A stretch of DNA of 64,000 nt from Chelydra serpentina. Its lineage: Eukaryota > Chordata > Testudines > Chelydridae. This document shows, piece by piece, positions 22,280 through 32,914 of this stretch (positions are counted from its first letter, which is position 1; each line of letters begins with the position of its first letter). A model generated the notes under the pieces. The model worked only from the letters and a program-made list of their open reading frames with translations. It was not told the DNA's origin and made no database searches. A program made the translations under genes and the position numbers. Location: NCBI GenBank assembly GCA_037349315.1, contig JBAIAC010000020.1, positions 2,294,001 through 2,358,000 on the forward strand, read 5' to 3'.

Positions 22280-24250
22280 TGAAGATGAAAATATTATCTT
22301 TGATATCTAAACATTGGATCTGTACACAAACTCTTAGGATAGTAAAGAAACCCAGAGACCCACCTGTAGATCTCACATTTTTCATCTTGATGTACACTAA
22401 ACAGACATTCCCCTTCAAAGGGAAATTCTTCAGTCTCAATCTTACTCTTGTGAGTTAAGTCTATTGGCATAAGACATGCATGCCTTCTCAAAGAGTTGGC
22501 TGAAGCTATTGCCCTAGCAAAAGCATCTGAGAGTGAAATGCTACTCTCAATTGATGTTTAGCAACATTCTGTCCTCCTGCTAATAGACCAACTGCTAATC
22601 CCTGATTTTCCTCAGGTAAAGCATTGATAAAAGATAGCATTCCCCTCCCCCTCCCCCGGCATAGTTGGTTCAGGTAACTATGACAGCCTCATAATTTGAA
22701 ATTTGCATTGCTAAAATGGTAGAAGAAAGTGTCTTTTTACCAATGACATCTACACTTTTCCCTCCTTTACCAGAGGGAGTTGACTGTGATTGAGCACTTT
22801 TTGATCTCTGAAAAGCCACCTTTGCAACCAGTGAATTGGGATATAGATGGGTGTGGAACATCACCAAACTTTCTGAGGAAACTGGAAGTTTGTCAGCCTT
22901 TTTCAATTAGAGTTGACAAGATGAGGGATTGTTCCAGACCCACCCAAATCTCAATTCATTGGTTTTAAAGGGAGATTTACAGAGATCAAAATGTGCACAA
23001 TCCTTACAATAAGGGAAGTGTAATCCTTTGTCTAACAGCTGCTCCCAGTACATCAAACACAGGATGAGAGGACACCTCAGCTAAAACGAAGGAATATCCA
23101 ATGTCATTTCCATATGATCCACTAACTCATGGGATGCCATCGTATCTTCTGAAGGTGCTGAGGCTGACTTGGCCCCTACATTATCATCTGGTAATATAAT
23201 TTCTCAAGAGTCTGGATCTGACTCCTGCAGTTCCATTAATTCCTCTTCTTCTGATAAAAACCCCTCATGTTGTAGGAGATTTAACAGGGCTTATGTGTTC
23301 TGTTGGATCTATAACTTTCAGATCCAGGATTTGCTTATCTCTATGCCTCGCTGGAGAAAACCTATTCCCATACATAGGGAATTCATGGTAAGTTACTGGA
23401 GAAGACCATTGTGACCATCAGATCCAAGGCGGTAATTGCCAGTTTTCCCAGAAACCCACATTTGGGTCCGTGTGACTATATCCATGCTCAGATGGGTCTG
23501 AGGTATATAGGTGTCTGTGTCCATAATATTCTCTTTTTGTGAAGCCGGTCCACAATACATATTCCTTCTCTGATGTGAGAATATTCTTGATTCAGATGGA
23601 ATCAGAGACAGCAGTACTGTTGGCTGAACAAGATAAATCGGGGAAGGGGGATTTCTCTGGAAAACCAGAAGGTGGTTTAAGTGGTGGAAGGAGAGAAGAA
23701 AATCTAAATTCCTCTACATGACCTCCCCTTGCTGGAGAAACATTTATTAGAGACTTTTTCAATGCATCCTCTTCCTGTTCCATTGTCTAACTGACTCAGT
23801 CTTTAGTGGAGTTGGAGACAGCTCCAATCTATGCACCCGTGTCTCACTTACTGTCTGCTGCAGTACAACACTGCAGTATCAGTCTCTGGCTCCATAGTAT
23901 TCCCTGGCTTCACTGATTCCTTAATCCTCCTTTTTTGACCGACACATGCAGATTGGAGAGTACTGGATGTGAACAGGAATGTCTCCTCACCTTCCCATGA
24001 GGAAATACATCAGTGCTCAGCTCATTAAATAAATCTGATTTAGAAGAGATTTTCCCTGTGGATTGGCTTTTGTCAGAAAGGCCAACACCACTTCAGGCTG
24101 AATCCACATACCTGCCTTGCCCTTCCAGTCTTTATTAAAAGGATTTTCTCTTGACATCGATTAGCTCATAGATTTCCCAGCAGATGTACCAAATATGGTA
24201 ACAAGCTGTAGCTTCCTGTGACCATCTAACACTCCCAACGCAGCACAAAT

Positions 24251-24850
24251 TACACACTCCCAACAACCCAACAAACGAATAATGAGCAATGTAACCTAAG
24301 TACCAACTGTAATAAACTTCTCAAATCTCCATGCAGTTCACCACTGCTGCTTTTTATTACTTCAAAAAGAATACATGCATTTCTAGCCAATACCCACTCT
24401 CCCTTCAGGAGTAGAAGCTACACAACTTGGTGCTAACTTACCCCTTTGCCTCTGAAGCTGGTCTGTAAAAGAACAAAAAACATTAGAGTAATTACATAAT
24501 TTTTGCCCTTTTTTCAAACATCTTTTAAATTGCTTTCTTAATACCCTTCTGATTATTAAGAACAAAGTAGGCCTGATGGACAGAAGCACCGTACTGAATT
24601 TGACAGTGACTCGCTAGGTCCTTCTGGACAATTCACTGTTGCTGGACATTCAAATACTTACAGATCCTAAATTCCTTCTCAATTCTGCACATGGCTAGGA
24701 GGCTGCTCGATGGATAATACAATACATTTTCCCTTCTATAAACATCTGAATACAAATGCAGAAAAAATATGTTGGAGTTTTCCAAAAATCCTAGGGGATA
24801 ATTTACGCAAATGTAACTAAACTGACATCACTGTAGTTACAGAAGAGATT
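24251..24850. repeat. Duplicated unit around a type D exon (copy 1)
   Basis: This segment is a diverged copy of 28697-29335. Both contain 'aatgtaacctaagtacca', 'gtaataaacttctcaaatct', the type D exon, 'catcttttaaattgctttct' and 'gactcgctaggtccttctgg'. Confidence 0.8.
24442..24462 (-). CDS. 21-nt heptad exon, type D
   Basis: Acceptor cttttacag, donor gtaagtta. Phase 1 reading gives Q-L-Q-R-Q-R. It differs from the exon at 28892 by one base within a duplicated unit. Confidence 0.7.
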
Positions 24851-25219
24851 AATTTAGACAGGAACACAGGTCACTGAGACTCCATGACCCTACTGCTGCT
24901 CTCATTACATTGAATAGCAAGTCAGAATCAAGCTCTGGGACCTCACCTTTATATCATTCCTGACTGTGAACTCAAGAAACCTAGGATACCTAGAATAAAC
25001 CTTCCTTGGGAAATAAGGAAATGTCATTGATCTCCTGAGAGGTGGGGCTTTCTCAGCAGCTTCCATTATAGAAAGAAGATGCCTTCTGAAGGAGTTGGGA
25101 ATAGCCTCTGATTTCATGACTTCCATAGCAAGTTAAAAACATGGTCTCTTAACCTGGGTTTCCAACAGCCACAACAAAATACATGAACATAGCAGGATAG
25201 CAGAAGTAGGGAATGAGCA

Positions 25220-25337
<118 letters not shown>

Positions 25338-25520
25338 GACTTTATAGGAGTGATCATTTGCAAGGATATCAGATACACTGGCATGAAATACAAAAAGTAT
25401 TTAGGTAAATGTGACAGATTAGGTAGCTAGATTAATTGGACAGCTAAGTAAACTAGGATATACATTTCTGAAATAGACAAAAATCTGAGAGCAACTGCTT
25501 AGAAAACATTGCAAATTTAT

Positions 25521-25541
25521 TGTAGTCATTGCGGGATTGGT
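25521..25541 (-). pseudogene. 21-nt heptad exon, type C, donor lost
   Basis: Acceptor ctattgcag is present and phase 1 reading gives Q-S-R-N-D-Y, but the donor starts AT instead of GT. The paralogue at 55295 is the same exon with an intact gtaagttt donor. Confidence 0.65.
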
Positions 25542-25611
25542 CTGCAATAGATTAAATCAGTTCAAAATTGGAAATTTGGTTAATTGTAAATTTGGTTAAC
25601 ATTGTAAATTT

Positions 25612-25830
25612 GGGGGAGGGATAGCTCAGTGGTTTGAGCATTGGCCTGCTAAACCCAGGGTTGTGAGTTCAATCCTTGAGGGGGCCATTTAGGGATCTGG
25701 GGCAAAAATCTGTCAGGGGACAGTACTTGGTCCTGCTAGTGAAGGCAGGGGACTGGACTCGATGACCTTTCAAGGTCCTTCCAGTGCTAGGAGATTGGCA
25801 TATCTCCATTTATTTATTTTTCTTTGGTGG
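25612..25830 (+). mobile_element. Cry I-type SINE with variant tail
   Basis: The tRNA-like head with A and B boxes is standard, but the tail after 'ctggggcaaaaatc' differs: 'ggtcctgctagtgaaggca', 'tcgatgacctttcaaggtcc', 'cagtgctaggaga'. This suggests another subfamily than the neighbour. Confidence 0.85.
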
Positions 25831-25833
25831 GAA

Positions 25834-26018
25834 GGGATAGCTCAGTGGTTTGAGCATTGGCCTGCTAAACCCAGGGTTGTGAGTTCAATCCTTGAGGGGG
25901 CCATTTAGGGATCTGGGGCAAAAATTGGGGATTGGTCCTGCTTTGAGCAGGGGTTTGGACTAGATGACCTCCTAAGGTTCCTTCCAACCCTGATATTCTA
26001 TGATTCTATGATTCTACA
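25834..26018 (+). mobile_element. Cry I-type SINE
   Basis: A full copy with tRNA-like head, 'ggggccatttagggatctgg' linker, CR1-like tail and terminal 'ctatgattctatgattct'. It inserted directly behind the SINE at 25612; the duplicated intron at 55380 has neither. Confidence 0.92.
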
Positions 26019-26563
26019 ATTGGCTGATTGAATTGTTAACTTAATGAATGACATGAATCAGCCTTGTTTAATGAGCCACATATGACGGAGTATTTAATCT
26101 TTAATACTTGTGTAAAAGTTATACATATATAACCACTATTTCACTCTCTCACTATCTCTGGTACCATCAAGTAAAATAAAAGTAACTCTTCACAGTGTGG
26201 GATCACTGTTTTCATAAGATCTTCATCTAGGTTCATGCTGTATGTGAAATCTGTCTCCTATCATATCAAGTGCTATGCAAAGGATAGCTAAAATCCTTTT
26301 TATAGGAATAATTACATTACATTTGTTCCAATACGAATATCCAAAATACCCTGAAAAAATCCTGCAACCTAAACTTTCTCTGTTCTAACTGTACTGACTT
26401 TATTGGAATTACAATAGAGATGAATTTCGCCGGTGCAGTACAGTGAACTAGACTGAGAGAAAGTTGTGCTCTTGTCACTAAATATATAGTACACACAGTC
26501 CCGTCAGATGTTCCATTTAACGTTTGCCTGATTAGAAGGCTACACAAATCAATACTAAAGTAC

Positions 26564-26584
26564 TTCGTTCCCTATGCATTTGAT
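26564..26584 (-). CDS. 21-nt heptad exon, type D
   Basis: Acceptor ccattgcag, donor gtactt (GT kept, the usual A-A-G weakened to A-C-T). Phase 1 reading gives Q-M-H-R-E-R. The duplicate exon at 55947 has a stronger donor. Confidence 0.6.
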
Positions 26585-27369
26585 CTGCAATGGAAAGGCA
26601 CGGAATTGAATAAATACATATTTTTGCTTTTTCCTGTAAAAATGTATTCTGTAGGGTGGGCAATTTGGCATATGTAATGGTTAGGTGTGAACTTAAAGGG
26701 TGTGAACTTAAAGAAGACTGAAGAAAAGCCAGTCACAGAGAGCTCATGACCTTGGTACTTCATATTGGCACCCCATAAAATCCTGAGGCAAATTCAATAT
26801 CAAGGCTTACCTTTAAGGACATTTTTGATATGTACACAAGATGAAAAAGAATACATTTCTCTACCCTACAGCAAGATCTCTTTTGAGGACTCCCAGATGA
26901 ACCATGAAATGGTCAGCCACACCTGTTGAACTTGTGAGAGCAGCAGATGAGGCTCCCCAGTAGCTCTAAAAAGACTGGGTAGTTGCTTCTGAAACAGGCA
27001 AGAAGGCCTCAGATCTCACTGGTTCCAGAGCAAATGTAGCTTTCCAACAGCCACAACACAGAGAAAGGAGAGAAGGAAAAAAAGATGCGCAAAAAATATG
27101 TTTTCAAAAAAGAAAGAGTTAGATTTAGGTAGTTTATGTTGATAGCTTTGTGTGTCACTGCCTGCTTCTGTGAGTTACTGAGCACCCTCAACTCACATTT
27201 GGCCAAATCCATAAGTCTTATTCAGGTGTAACTCAGGCAAAATTCTCAAAATCGTGGATAGTTCTGTGTAAACATCTGCTCAATGGGCATCAGCAGTCAA
27301 AAAAGCTAACAGAATGTTAGGAACCGTAAAAAAGAGAGAGAGAAGAAGACAGAAAATAATATAATGCCA

Positions 27370-27593
27370 CTATATAAAGCCCTCCCCTTCTTGGAGAAAA
27401 CATATTTGAGGCTTTTTCAGCACATTCTCTTCCTATTCCGTTGTCTAACTGACTCAGTCTTTCATGGAGTCGGGGACATCTCCAATCTATGCACTCACTT
27501 ATTGTCTGTTGCAGTACAACACTGCAGTATCAGTCTCTGGCACCATAGTATTCCCCAGCTTCACTGATTCCTCAATCCTCCTTTTTTGACCCA
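27370..27593 (-). pseudogene. Fragment of the old DIRS family
   Basis: This matches 23735-23940 in the old DIRS ('tctaactgactcagtctt', 'cagtacaacactgcagtat', 'cactgattcct.aatcctcc'). Because the flanking units at 24251 and 28697 are duplicates, the DIRS was probably present before the duplication and was mostly lost here. Confidence 0.65.
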
Positions 27594-28696
27594 AGCTTAC
27601 TTCTAATGTATTTGTAGACTGTTTTCTTGTTACCCTTTCCTTCTTTAGCTATTTTGATCTCATTTTGTGCTTTGGCCTTTCTAATTTTGTCCCTATATAC
27701 TTGTGTTATTTATTATATTCATCCTTTGTAATTTGATGTAGTTCCACTGTTTATAGGACTCTTGTTTTTTTATTTTTAGATCAGTCTATATCTCCTGGTT
27801 AAGCTTGGGTGGTCTCTTGCCATACTTCCCATCTTTCCTACACAGTGAAATAGTTTGCTCTTGTGCCCTTAATAATGTCTCTGAAAAACCATTAACTGTC
27901 TTCTATTGTTTTTCCCCCTAGAGTTGCTTTCCATGGGAGCTTGCCCACCAACTCCCTGAGTTTGCTAAAGTCTGCCTTCTTGAAATCCATTGTCTTTATT
28001 TTGCTGTTCTCACTTGTACCATTCCTTAGAATCATTAACTCTACCATTTCATGATCACTTTCACCCAAGCTGCCTTCCACTTTTAAGTTCTCAGCTAGTT
28101 CTTCCCTATTTGTCAAAATCCAGTCTAGAACAGCCTCTCCCCAGTAGCGGTCTCCAACTTTTGAAATAAAAAAATGTTTCCAATGGATAATCTGTGCCCT
28201 GCTCTATTATTTTCCCAACAGATGTCTGGGTAGTTGAAGTCCCCCATCACCACCAAGTCCTGTGCTTTGGATGATTTTGTCAGCTGTTTGAAAAAAGCAC
28301 CATCCACCTCTTCTTGGTTAGGTGGTCTGTAGTAGACCCCCTACCTTGACATCACCCTTGGGGTTTTTTTACCCTTTTTGTCCTTATCCAGAAACTTTCA
28401 ACAAGTCTGTCTCCTATTTCCATCTCAACCTCAGTCCAAGTGTATACATTTTTAATATATAAGGCAACACCGCCTTTTCCCTTTTCCCCTTCCTATCCTT
28501 CCTGAGCAAGTTGTACCCTTCTATGCCAATATTCCAGTCATGAGAATTATCCCACCAAGTCTCTGTGATGTCCACTATGTCATAGTTGTGTTTATTTACT
28601 AGCTTTATAAGTTCTTCCTGCTTATTCCCCGTACTTCTTGCATTAGTATACAGACATGTAAAATACTGATTTGATCCCTCCCCAGTTCCCCCCAAA
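27594..28696 (-). pseudogene. CR1-like LINE, endonuclease region
   Basis: Minus-strand frames at 28875-28414 (I-T-E-T-W-W-D-N-S-H-D-W), 28307-28125 ([13 protein letters not shown]) and 28116-27892 (G-E-S-D-H-E-M-V-E) are consecutive parts of a CR1 endonuclease in different frames. RT is missing on the left. It is a diverged CR1 lineage. Confidence 0.8.
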
Positions 28697-29335
28697 TGAC
28701 AGACACTTCCAACAACCCCCCAAATGAATAATAAGCAATGTAACCTAAGTACCAGCTGTAATAAACTTCTCAAATCTACATGCAGTTCATCACTGCTGCC
28801 CTTGGTTACTTCACAAATAATACAGGCATTTCTAGCCAATACCCATTCTCCCCTCAAGAATAGAAGGCTACACAACTTGGTGCTAACTTACCCATTTGCC
28901 TCTGAAGCTGGTCTGTAAAAGAACAAAACACATTTGAGTAATTATATAATTTTTGCCCTTTTTTCAAACATCTTTTAAATTGCTTTCTTAACACCCTTCT
29001 GATTATTAAGAATGAAGTAGGATTGACGGACAGAAGCACCGTACTGAATTTGACAATGACTCGCTAGGTCCTTCTGGACAATTCACTGTTGTTGGGCATT
29101 CAAATATATACAGCTTCTAAAAATTCTTTCTAAAATCTGTGGATGGCTAGGAGGCTGTCCAATGGATATGGGCAATATTGCGTATATGACTAATGAAATA
29201 CATTTCCCTTTCTGTAAACACCTGTATAGAAATGCAGGAAAATATATCTTGGAGCTTTTCAAAAATCCTAGGATATAATTTACCCAAGTGTAATTAAACT
29301 GACATCACTGTAGTTAAAAAAGAGATCAATTTAAC
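28697..29335. repeat. Duplicated unit around a type D exon (copy 2)
   Basis: Partner of 24251-24850; see shared phrases there. The duplicates are about nine-tenths alike by eye. Confidence 0.8.
28892..28912 (-). CDS. 21-nt heptad exon, type D
   Basis: Acceptor cttttacag, donor gtaagtta. Phase 1 reading gives Q-L-Q-R-Q-M. Confidence 0.7.
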
Positions 29336-29471
29336 CACTTCTGTGCAGTGGAATATTTTCAGAGAGAACAGATTTCTAAACAACAAATACATAGCACCCA
29401 CAATTCCACCATATAGCCTCTCTTTTTTCCTTTGCATGAGAAGAAGGCTACATAAAACAATGAAAAGCTAC

Positions 29472-29492
29472 TCATTTTTCTCTGTTATTTGT
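29472..29492 (-). pseudogene. 21-nt exon with in-frame stop
   Basis: Acceptor cttttgcag and donor gtagcttt are usable and the length is 21, but phase 1 reading gives K, then TAA, then Q-R-K-M. Inclusion would terminate the protein. A single C-to-T change at the Gln codon (CAA) explains it. Confidence 0.6.
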
Positions 29493-29842
29493 CTGCAAAA
29501 GAATGACAATTATTTGAATATGAAAATAATTTCCCTCTTCTTCAAACAAATATTTTCTATGGAGATTGAGAAGGGGTATATGTCTGTTAGGTGTGAGTCA
29601 CAAAAAGACAGCAACTTTTTAATTTTTTTCCAGAGAGGACTAATTCATGGCTGGGGCTTGGATCACTGTAAAACTGCACTAGAAGCTCTGCATTTTCAGC
29701 AGAGATGGGTCTGGCCACTGCTGTGCAGCAGATTGTTCTGGCGGGGGGGTGTTCCGTTCAGCAAATATAAAGCACATGTACATCCCATCATAAGCTCCAT
29801 GGAAGCTTCAATGGAAGACTGCAGAAATCACTTCAAACTTAC

Positions 29843-29863
29843 CCATTTCCCCCCATAGTTGGG
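29843..29863 (-). CDS. 21-nt heptad exon, type D
   Basis: Acceptor ctttgcag, donor gtaagttt. Phase 1 reading gives Q-L-W-G-E-M. The Gypsy element at 29890 inserted only 26 bp beyond its acceptor side, so the polypyrimidine tract and branch region of this exon may be altered. Confidence 0.62.
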
Positions 29864-29889
29864 CTGCAAAGAAACAAGACACATCTGAG

Positions 29890-31048
29890 TGTAAGAGGGG
29901 GAATAGTCCCGCTATTGTGGGGAACTTTCCTCATCTCTGCACTACCCCGGTGAAATGGGCTAGCGGAAGGATCTCAGTCCTCGCTCCCACCTCCTTTACC
30001 CCAGAGGCCTCCCTGCCCTCGAGGACTCCCCTTGCACTCTCCTGTCTGGCAGAGTCCTCGTAACCCCAAAAAGGCTGGGCCCAGGATTCCTGGGGGGCTC
30101 GACCCCCAACCTTGCTGTGGTCACTTAGGTCAGGGGCTAGGGTGTCCCCACTCCGGGGTACTCTCTCTGAACAGGATGCTTCCCTGACCCACTGATCACT
30201 GCATACAATTCAAAGCAAATGCAAATTATTTAATTAACAATTAATTTGTAACAGGAATAAGGAAAAATGGGAAAGGCTAATGAAAACACATCACCCCGCT
30301 CTGTTGCAGGGACCATCACAACAGTGTCTCTGCAATGTCAGGGCAGTTCAGTCTGTTCCTGTGTAAGTCCCAGGCTCATTCTCAGGCCCTGGCTGTGCTG
30401 CAGGGACGCTGTGGCTTGGACACTTGCTCCGGCGGTGGCCACACGCTCGCAGGCTCTGGGTGGCAGGACCCTTCTTCCCAGCGTCGCCCCCGCCCTGTCG
30501 GGGTTTAGATCCCCCTGCAAGTCTGGCCTGCAGGGCCTCCTGGCTGAGGCGTCTCCCTGTGCTGGGCCCACTGCCCAGGGTCCCCCTCGCTCTCCCCAAC
30601 TGCTCACCGAACCCGGCTCCGGACTGCTCCAGCCCCAGCTCCACCGCTCTGCCTCAGCACGGCTGCTGCTGCTCTGCCTCCAGCTCCCTGGGCTGCTGCC
30701 CTGGCTCCTCTGGCTCGGGCTGCTGCAGCTTCTCCCCCAGAGCAGGTCTGTGTCTCTGGGCTGCACCTCTGCTCCCAGGGCAGGTCTGTGTCTCTGGGCT
30801 GCTTTTCTGGCCCCTCCAGATCTGGCCCAGCTCAGCTCAGCTCTGGCCTCTGCCCTCTCCTCAGCTCGGCCCCACTCACTCTGACTCAGGCAACTTCAGC
30901 TCACACGGAGGACGGGATTCACCCCTGACCTCCTGACTCCCTGATTCGCCTGCCCGCCCTGTCAATCAGAGCTGACCTGGAGCATTGGCCTCTCCCCATT
31001 GCCCCTGAGAGCTCTGAATGTTAGTAAGGGGATAACAGTCCCCTTACA
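29890..31048 (-). repeat. 3' LTR of the outer Gypsy element
   Basis: 1159 bp. It is colinear with 39336-40487, with scattered substitutions and indels, for example extra 'gaggactc' near 30020. The GC-rich middle produces long meaningless frames on both strands. Confidence 0.93.
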
Positions 31049-31224
31049 TTCCCCCTTGCTAAAATTCTGCCACAACCACAAGGTTTACACTAATACCTCC
31101 GGACCCATTATTAACAACATATACCCACATCATATCAAACCCATTAACATCAAAAGAACATTTAACATATTAAACATTTCACATCTACTTCTTCATACTA
31201 TACATAATAATATTAATTAAAACA

Positions 31225-31489
31225 CTACATAGAAACAATAACATAATCATCTCTAAATTTAACAGGCAGTACACACTTATTAGCCCTCTGGGATCTTCTT
31301 AAATCTGGGGGTTCATTACCCATATTTTCTATTTCCCTGTCCTCGGGTAATACTGGGTCAGCTTGAGGGATCTGGCCATTCTCATTAGGGTTTGGGTTTG
31401 CCCCACTCTGTTCCCCTCTGTATTCAGTTTGTGAGACTAGAACCATCCCCCAATCGGTTTCTCTCTCCTCAGGGTGTGCTGATGTACGC
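31225..31489 (-). pseudogene. C-terminal tail of outer Gypsy pol, cut off by nested insertion
   Basis: The frame ends L-R-R-S-Q-R-A-N-K-C-V ... D-D-Y-V, the typical end of Gypsy pol. Without the nested element it would continue the frame that now stops at 36761; the 5-bp duplication TACGC marks the break. Confidence 0.7.
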
Positions 31490-32622
31490 TGTGACGGTGT
31501 TCCCCATAAAACTTTATGGGGAGATGCTTATAAATGTATATATGTAACTAAAATATGTTTTATGCTACATGTGCCATGTAACATATCTCTGTGAAAGTTA
31601 TGACCTACTGAATTTACTCCTCCTGTTTGTATGCATGTGTCATTGTTGTAGTTGGAGTTATGAAGATTGGTTTTATATTTGCTGGTTTTGTACATAGCCT
31701 TTGTAAGTGCATGGGATCATCTTTGGAGCAAAGAATGCCTGTTAAATGCGAGCACTTGACAGACAAAAGACTTTGCAGACCCCAATCCACATTGGGGCCA
31801 GGTCTGGAATGCAACTGGTTAGACTGGTTAGGGCGCATGGGCAGGTGACTTGCCCATGTGATCCCAAAACTCCAGGGCAACTGGATCCTACACAGGGAGA
31901 GGAAGAGAGGCTATAAAAGCCCTTGCAAGACCCTTCCATTTTGTCTTCAGCTGGCTAAAGGGAGAGGCTCTCCACCCCCCCAGGGACATTCCTGAGGGGA
32001 ACTGAACAAAGGACAAAGGGGTGTGAGAATCTGGTGGACTCAGCTGGGCCCAGGCTGATTCTACAGCCTGTAAAAAGGAAAATATCCGAATCTGGTGAGG
32101 CTTTTATGTGTGTTAACTTTGAATAGACATAGATGTGCGCATTTTATTTTATTTTATTAAGTAACTGGCTTTGTTCTGTTTGTCACTTATTGAACTCACT
32201 TAAATGCTATTTTCTGTACTTATTAAAATCACTTTTTACTTAAGTTTCCTTGAGTACGAGTTAGTGCAAAGGGAGAGCAAACAGGTGTGCATACTTTCTA
32301 TCTTTGCAATAGAAAGCGAACGATTTATGAGTTTACCCTGTATAAGCTTTATACAGGGTAAAACGGATTTATTAAGGGTTTGAACCTCCTTGGAGTTGAG
32401 CAGCTGGGTGTCAAAGGCAAGAGCGCTTCCAGGGGCCTTACAGGGGTGAGTGGACTTGGTTCGGACCTGGGTCTGTGTTTGCAGCAGATCAGTGGAATCT
32501 GGCTCAAAACAGACAGGATTCGGGAGTCCCAAGCTGGAAAAGGCCTGGAAGCAGGGGCAGAAGTAGCCTTGGCACACCAGGTGGCAGCACCAAGCAGGTC
32601 TCTGTGGCCCCAACCCGTCACA
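31490..32622 (+). repeat. 5' LTR of nested Gypsy element
   Basis: 1133 bp, exact offset of 4143 bp to the other LTR at both ends. Confidence 0.95.
31912..31918 (+). promoter_or_regulatory. TATA box in 5' LTR
   Basis: 'ggctataaaagcccttgc' is a strong TATA element in the middle of the LTR. Transcription would start near 31945, leaving about 680 bp of R-U5 before the primer site. The second copy lies at 36055-36061. Confidence 0.6.
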
Positions 32623-32642
32623 GTGGCGTAGTCGAGCAGGAT
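32623..32642 (+). other. Primer binding site of nested element
   Basis: GTGGCGTAGTCGAGCAGGAT follows the LTR end immediately; TGG at the second base fits complementarity to a tRNA CCA end. The tRNA was not identified. Confidence 0.6.
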
Positions 32643-32914
32643 CTGTGCACAGCTGATTGCTTTGACGTACTGGTAGTGATTTTAAGTGAGTTTTAAGTGT
32701 GGTGGCTGGAAAACAGACAAAGTGGTTACTGGTTTGTTATTTTCTGTTTGCTTATTTCGGGTAAGGGAAGTAGGGACAGAAAAGGAAATCAAATAAGTAA
32801 GAGTGAAGATCAGGGAAGCTGGGAAAGTCCCTTAACTGAAGAGCTCCTGATCTGAGTGCAGTCCAGTTTCAGTGAACTGCAGAGGGGCGTGGCCCAGCAC
32901 CAGACAGCAATAAG

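Larger units (their letters stand above)
20086..24235 (-). mobile_element. Old DIRS-like retrotransposon, heavily decayed
   Basis: In minus-strand order: gag-like low-complexity sequence (about 24150-22300), reverse transcriptase (22279-21850), RNase H/linker (about 21850-20520) and the start of a tyrosine recombinase (20377-20093). RT landmarks are L-D-L-K-D-T-Y-F-H-V and V-L-P-F-G-L-S-T, and Y-L-D-D follows at about 21850 after a frameshift. The linker has I-I-I-V-P-A-W-P-R-Q, also present in the younger DIRS. The element is AT-rich and diverged, a different family from that at 45653. Boundaries are approximate and no terminal repeats were recognised. Confidence 0.7.

Noticed and set aside
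23860..23960. D-T-A-V-L-Y-C reading on the minus strand, like the end of an Ig/TCR V segment (also at 27505-27575)
   Set aside because: A stop follows after a few codons, no W or first Cys lies upstream and no recombination heptamer is adjacent. Both copies lie in the old DIRS sequence, so it is coincidence.
25622..25690. tRNA gene-like A and B boxes (also at 12143, 25834, 54673)
   Set aside because: They are the heads of SINEs; no tRNA cloverleaf with a proper acceptor stem is followed.
30267..30936. Pro/Leu/Ser-rich frames of about 200 codons, and the same at 39705-40367
   Set aside because: They lie in both LTRs of the outer Gypsy element and reflect composition only.
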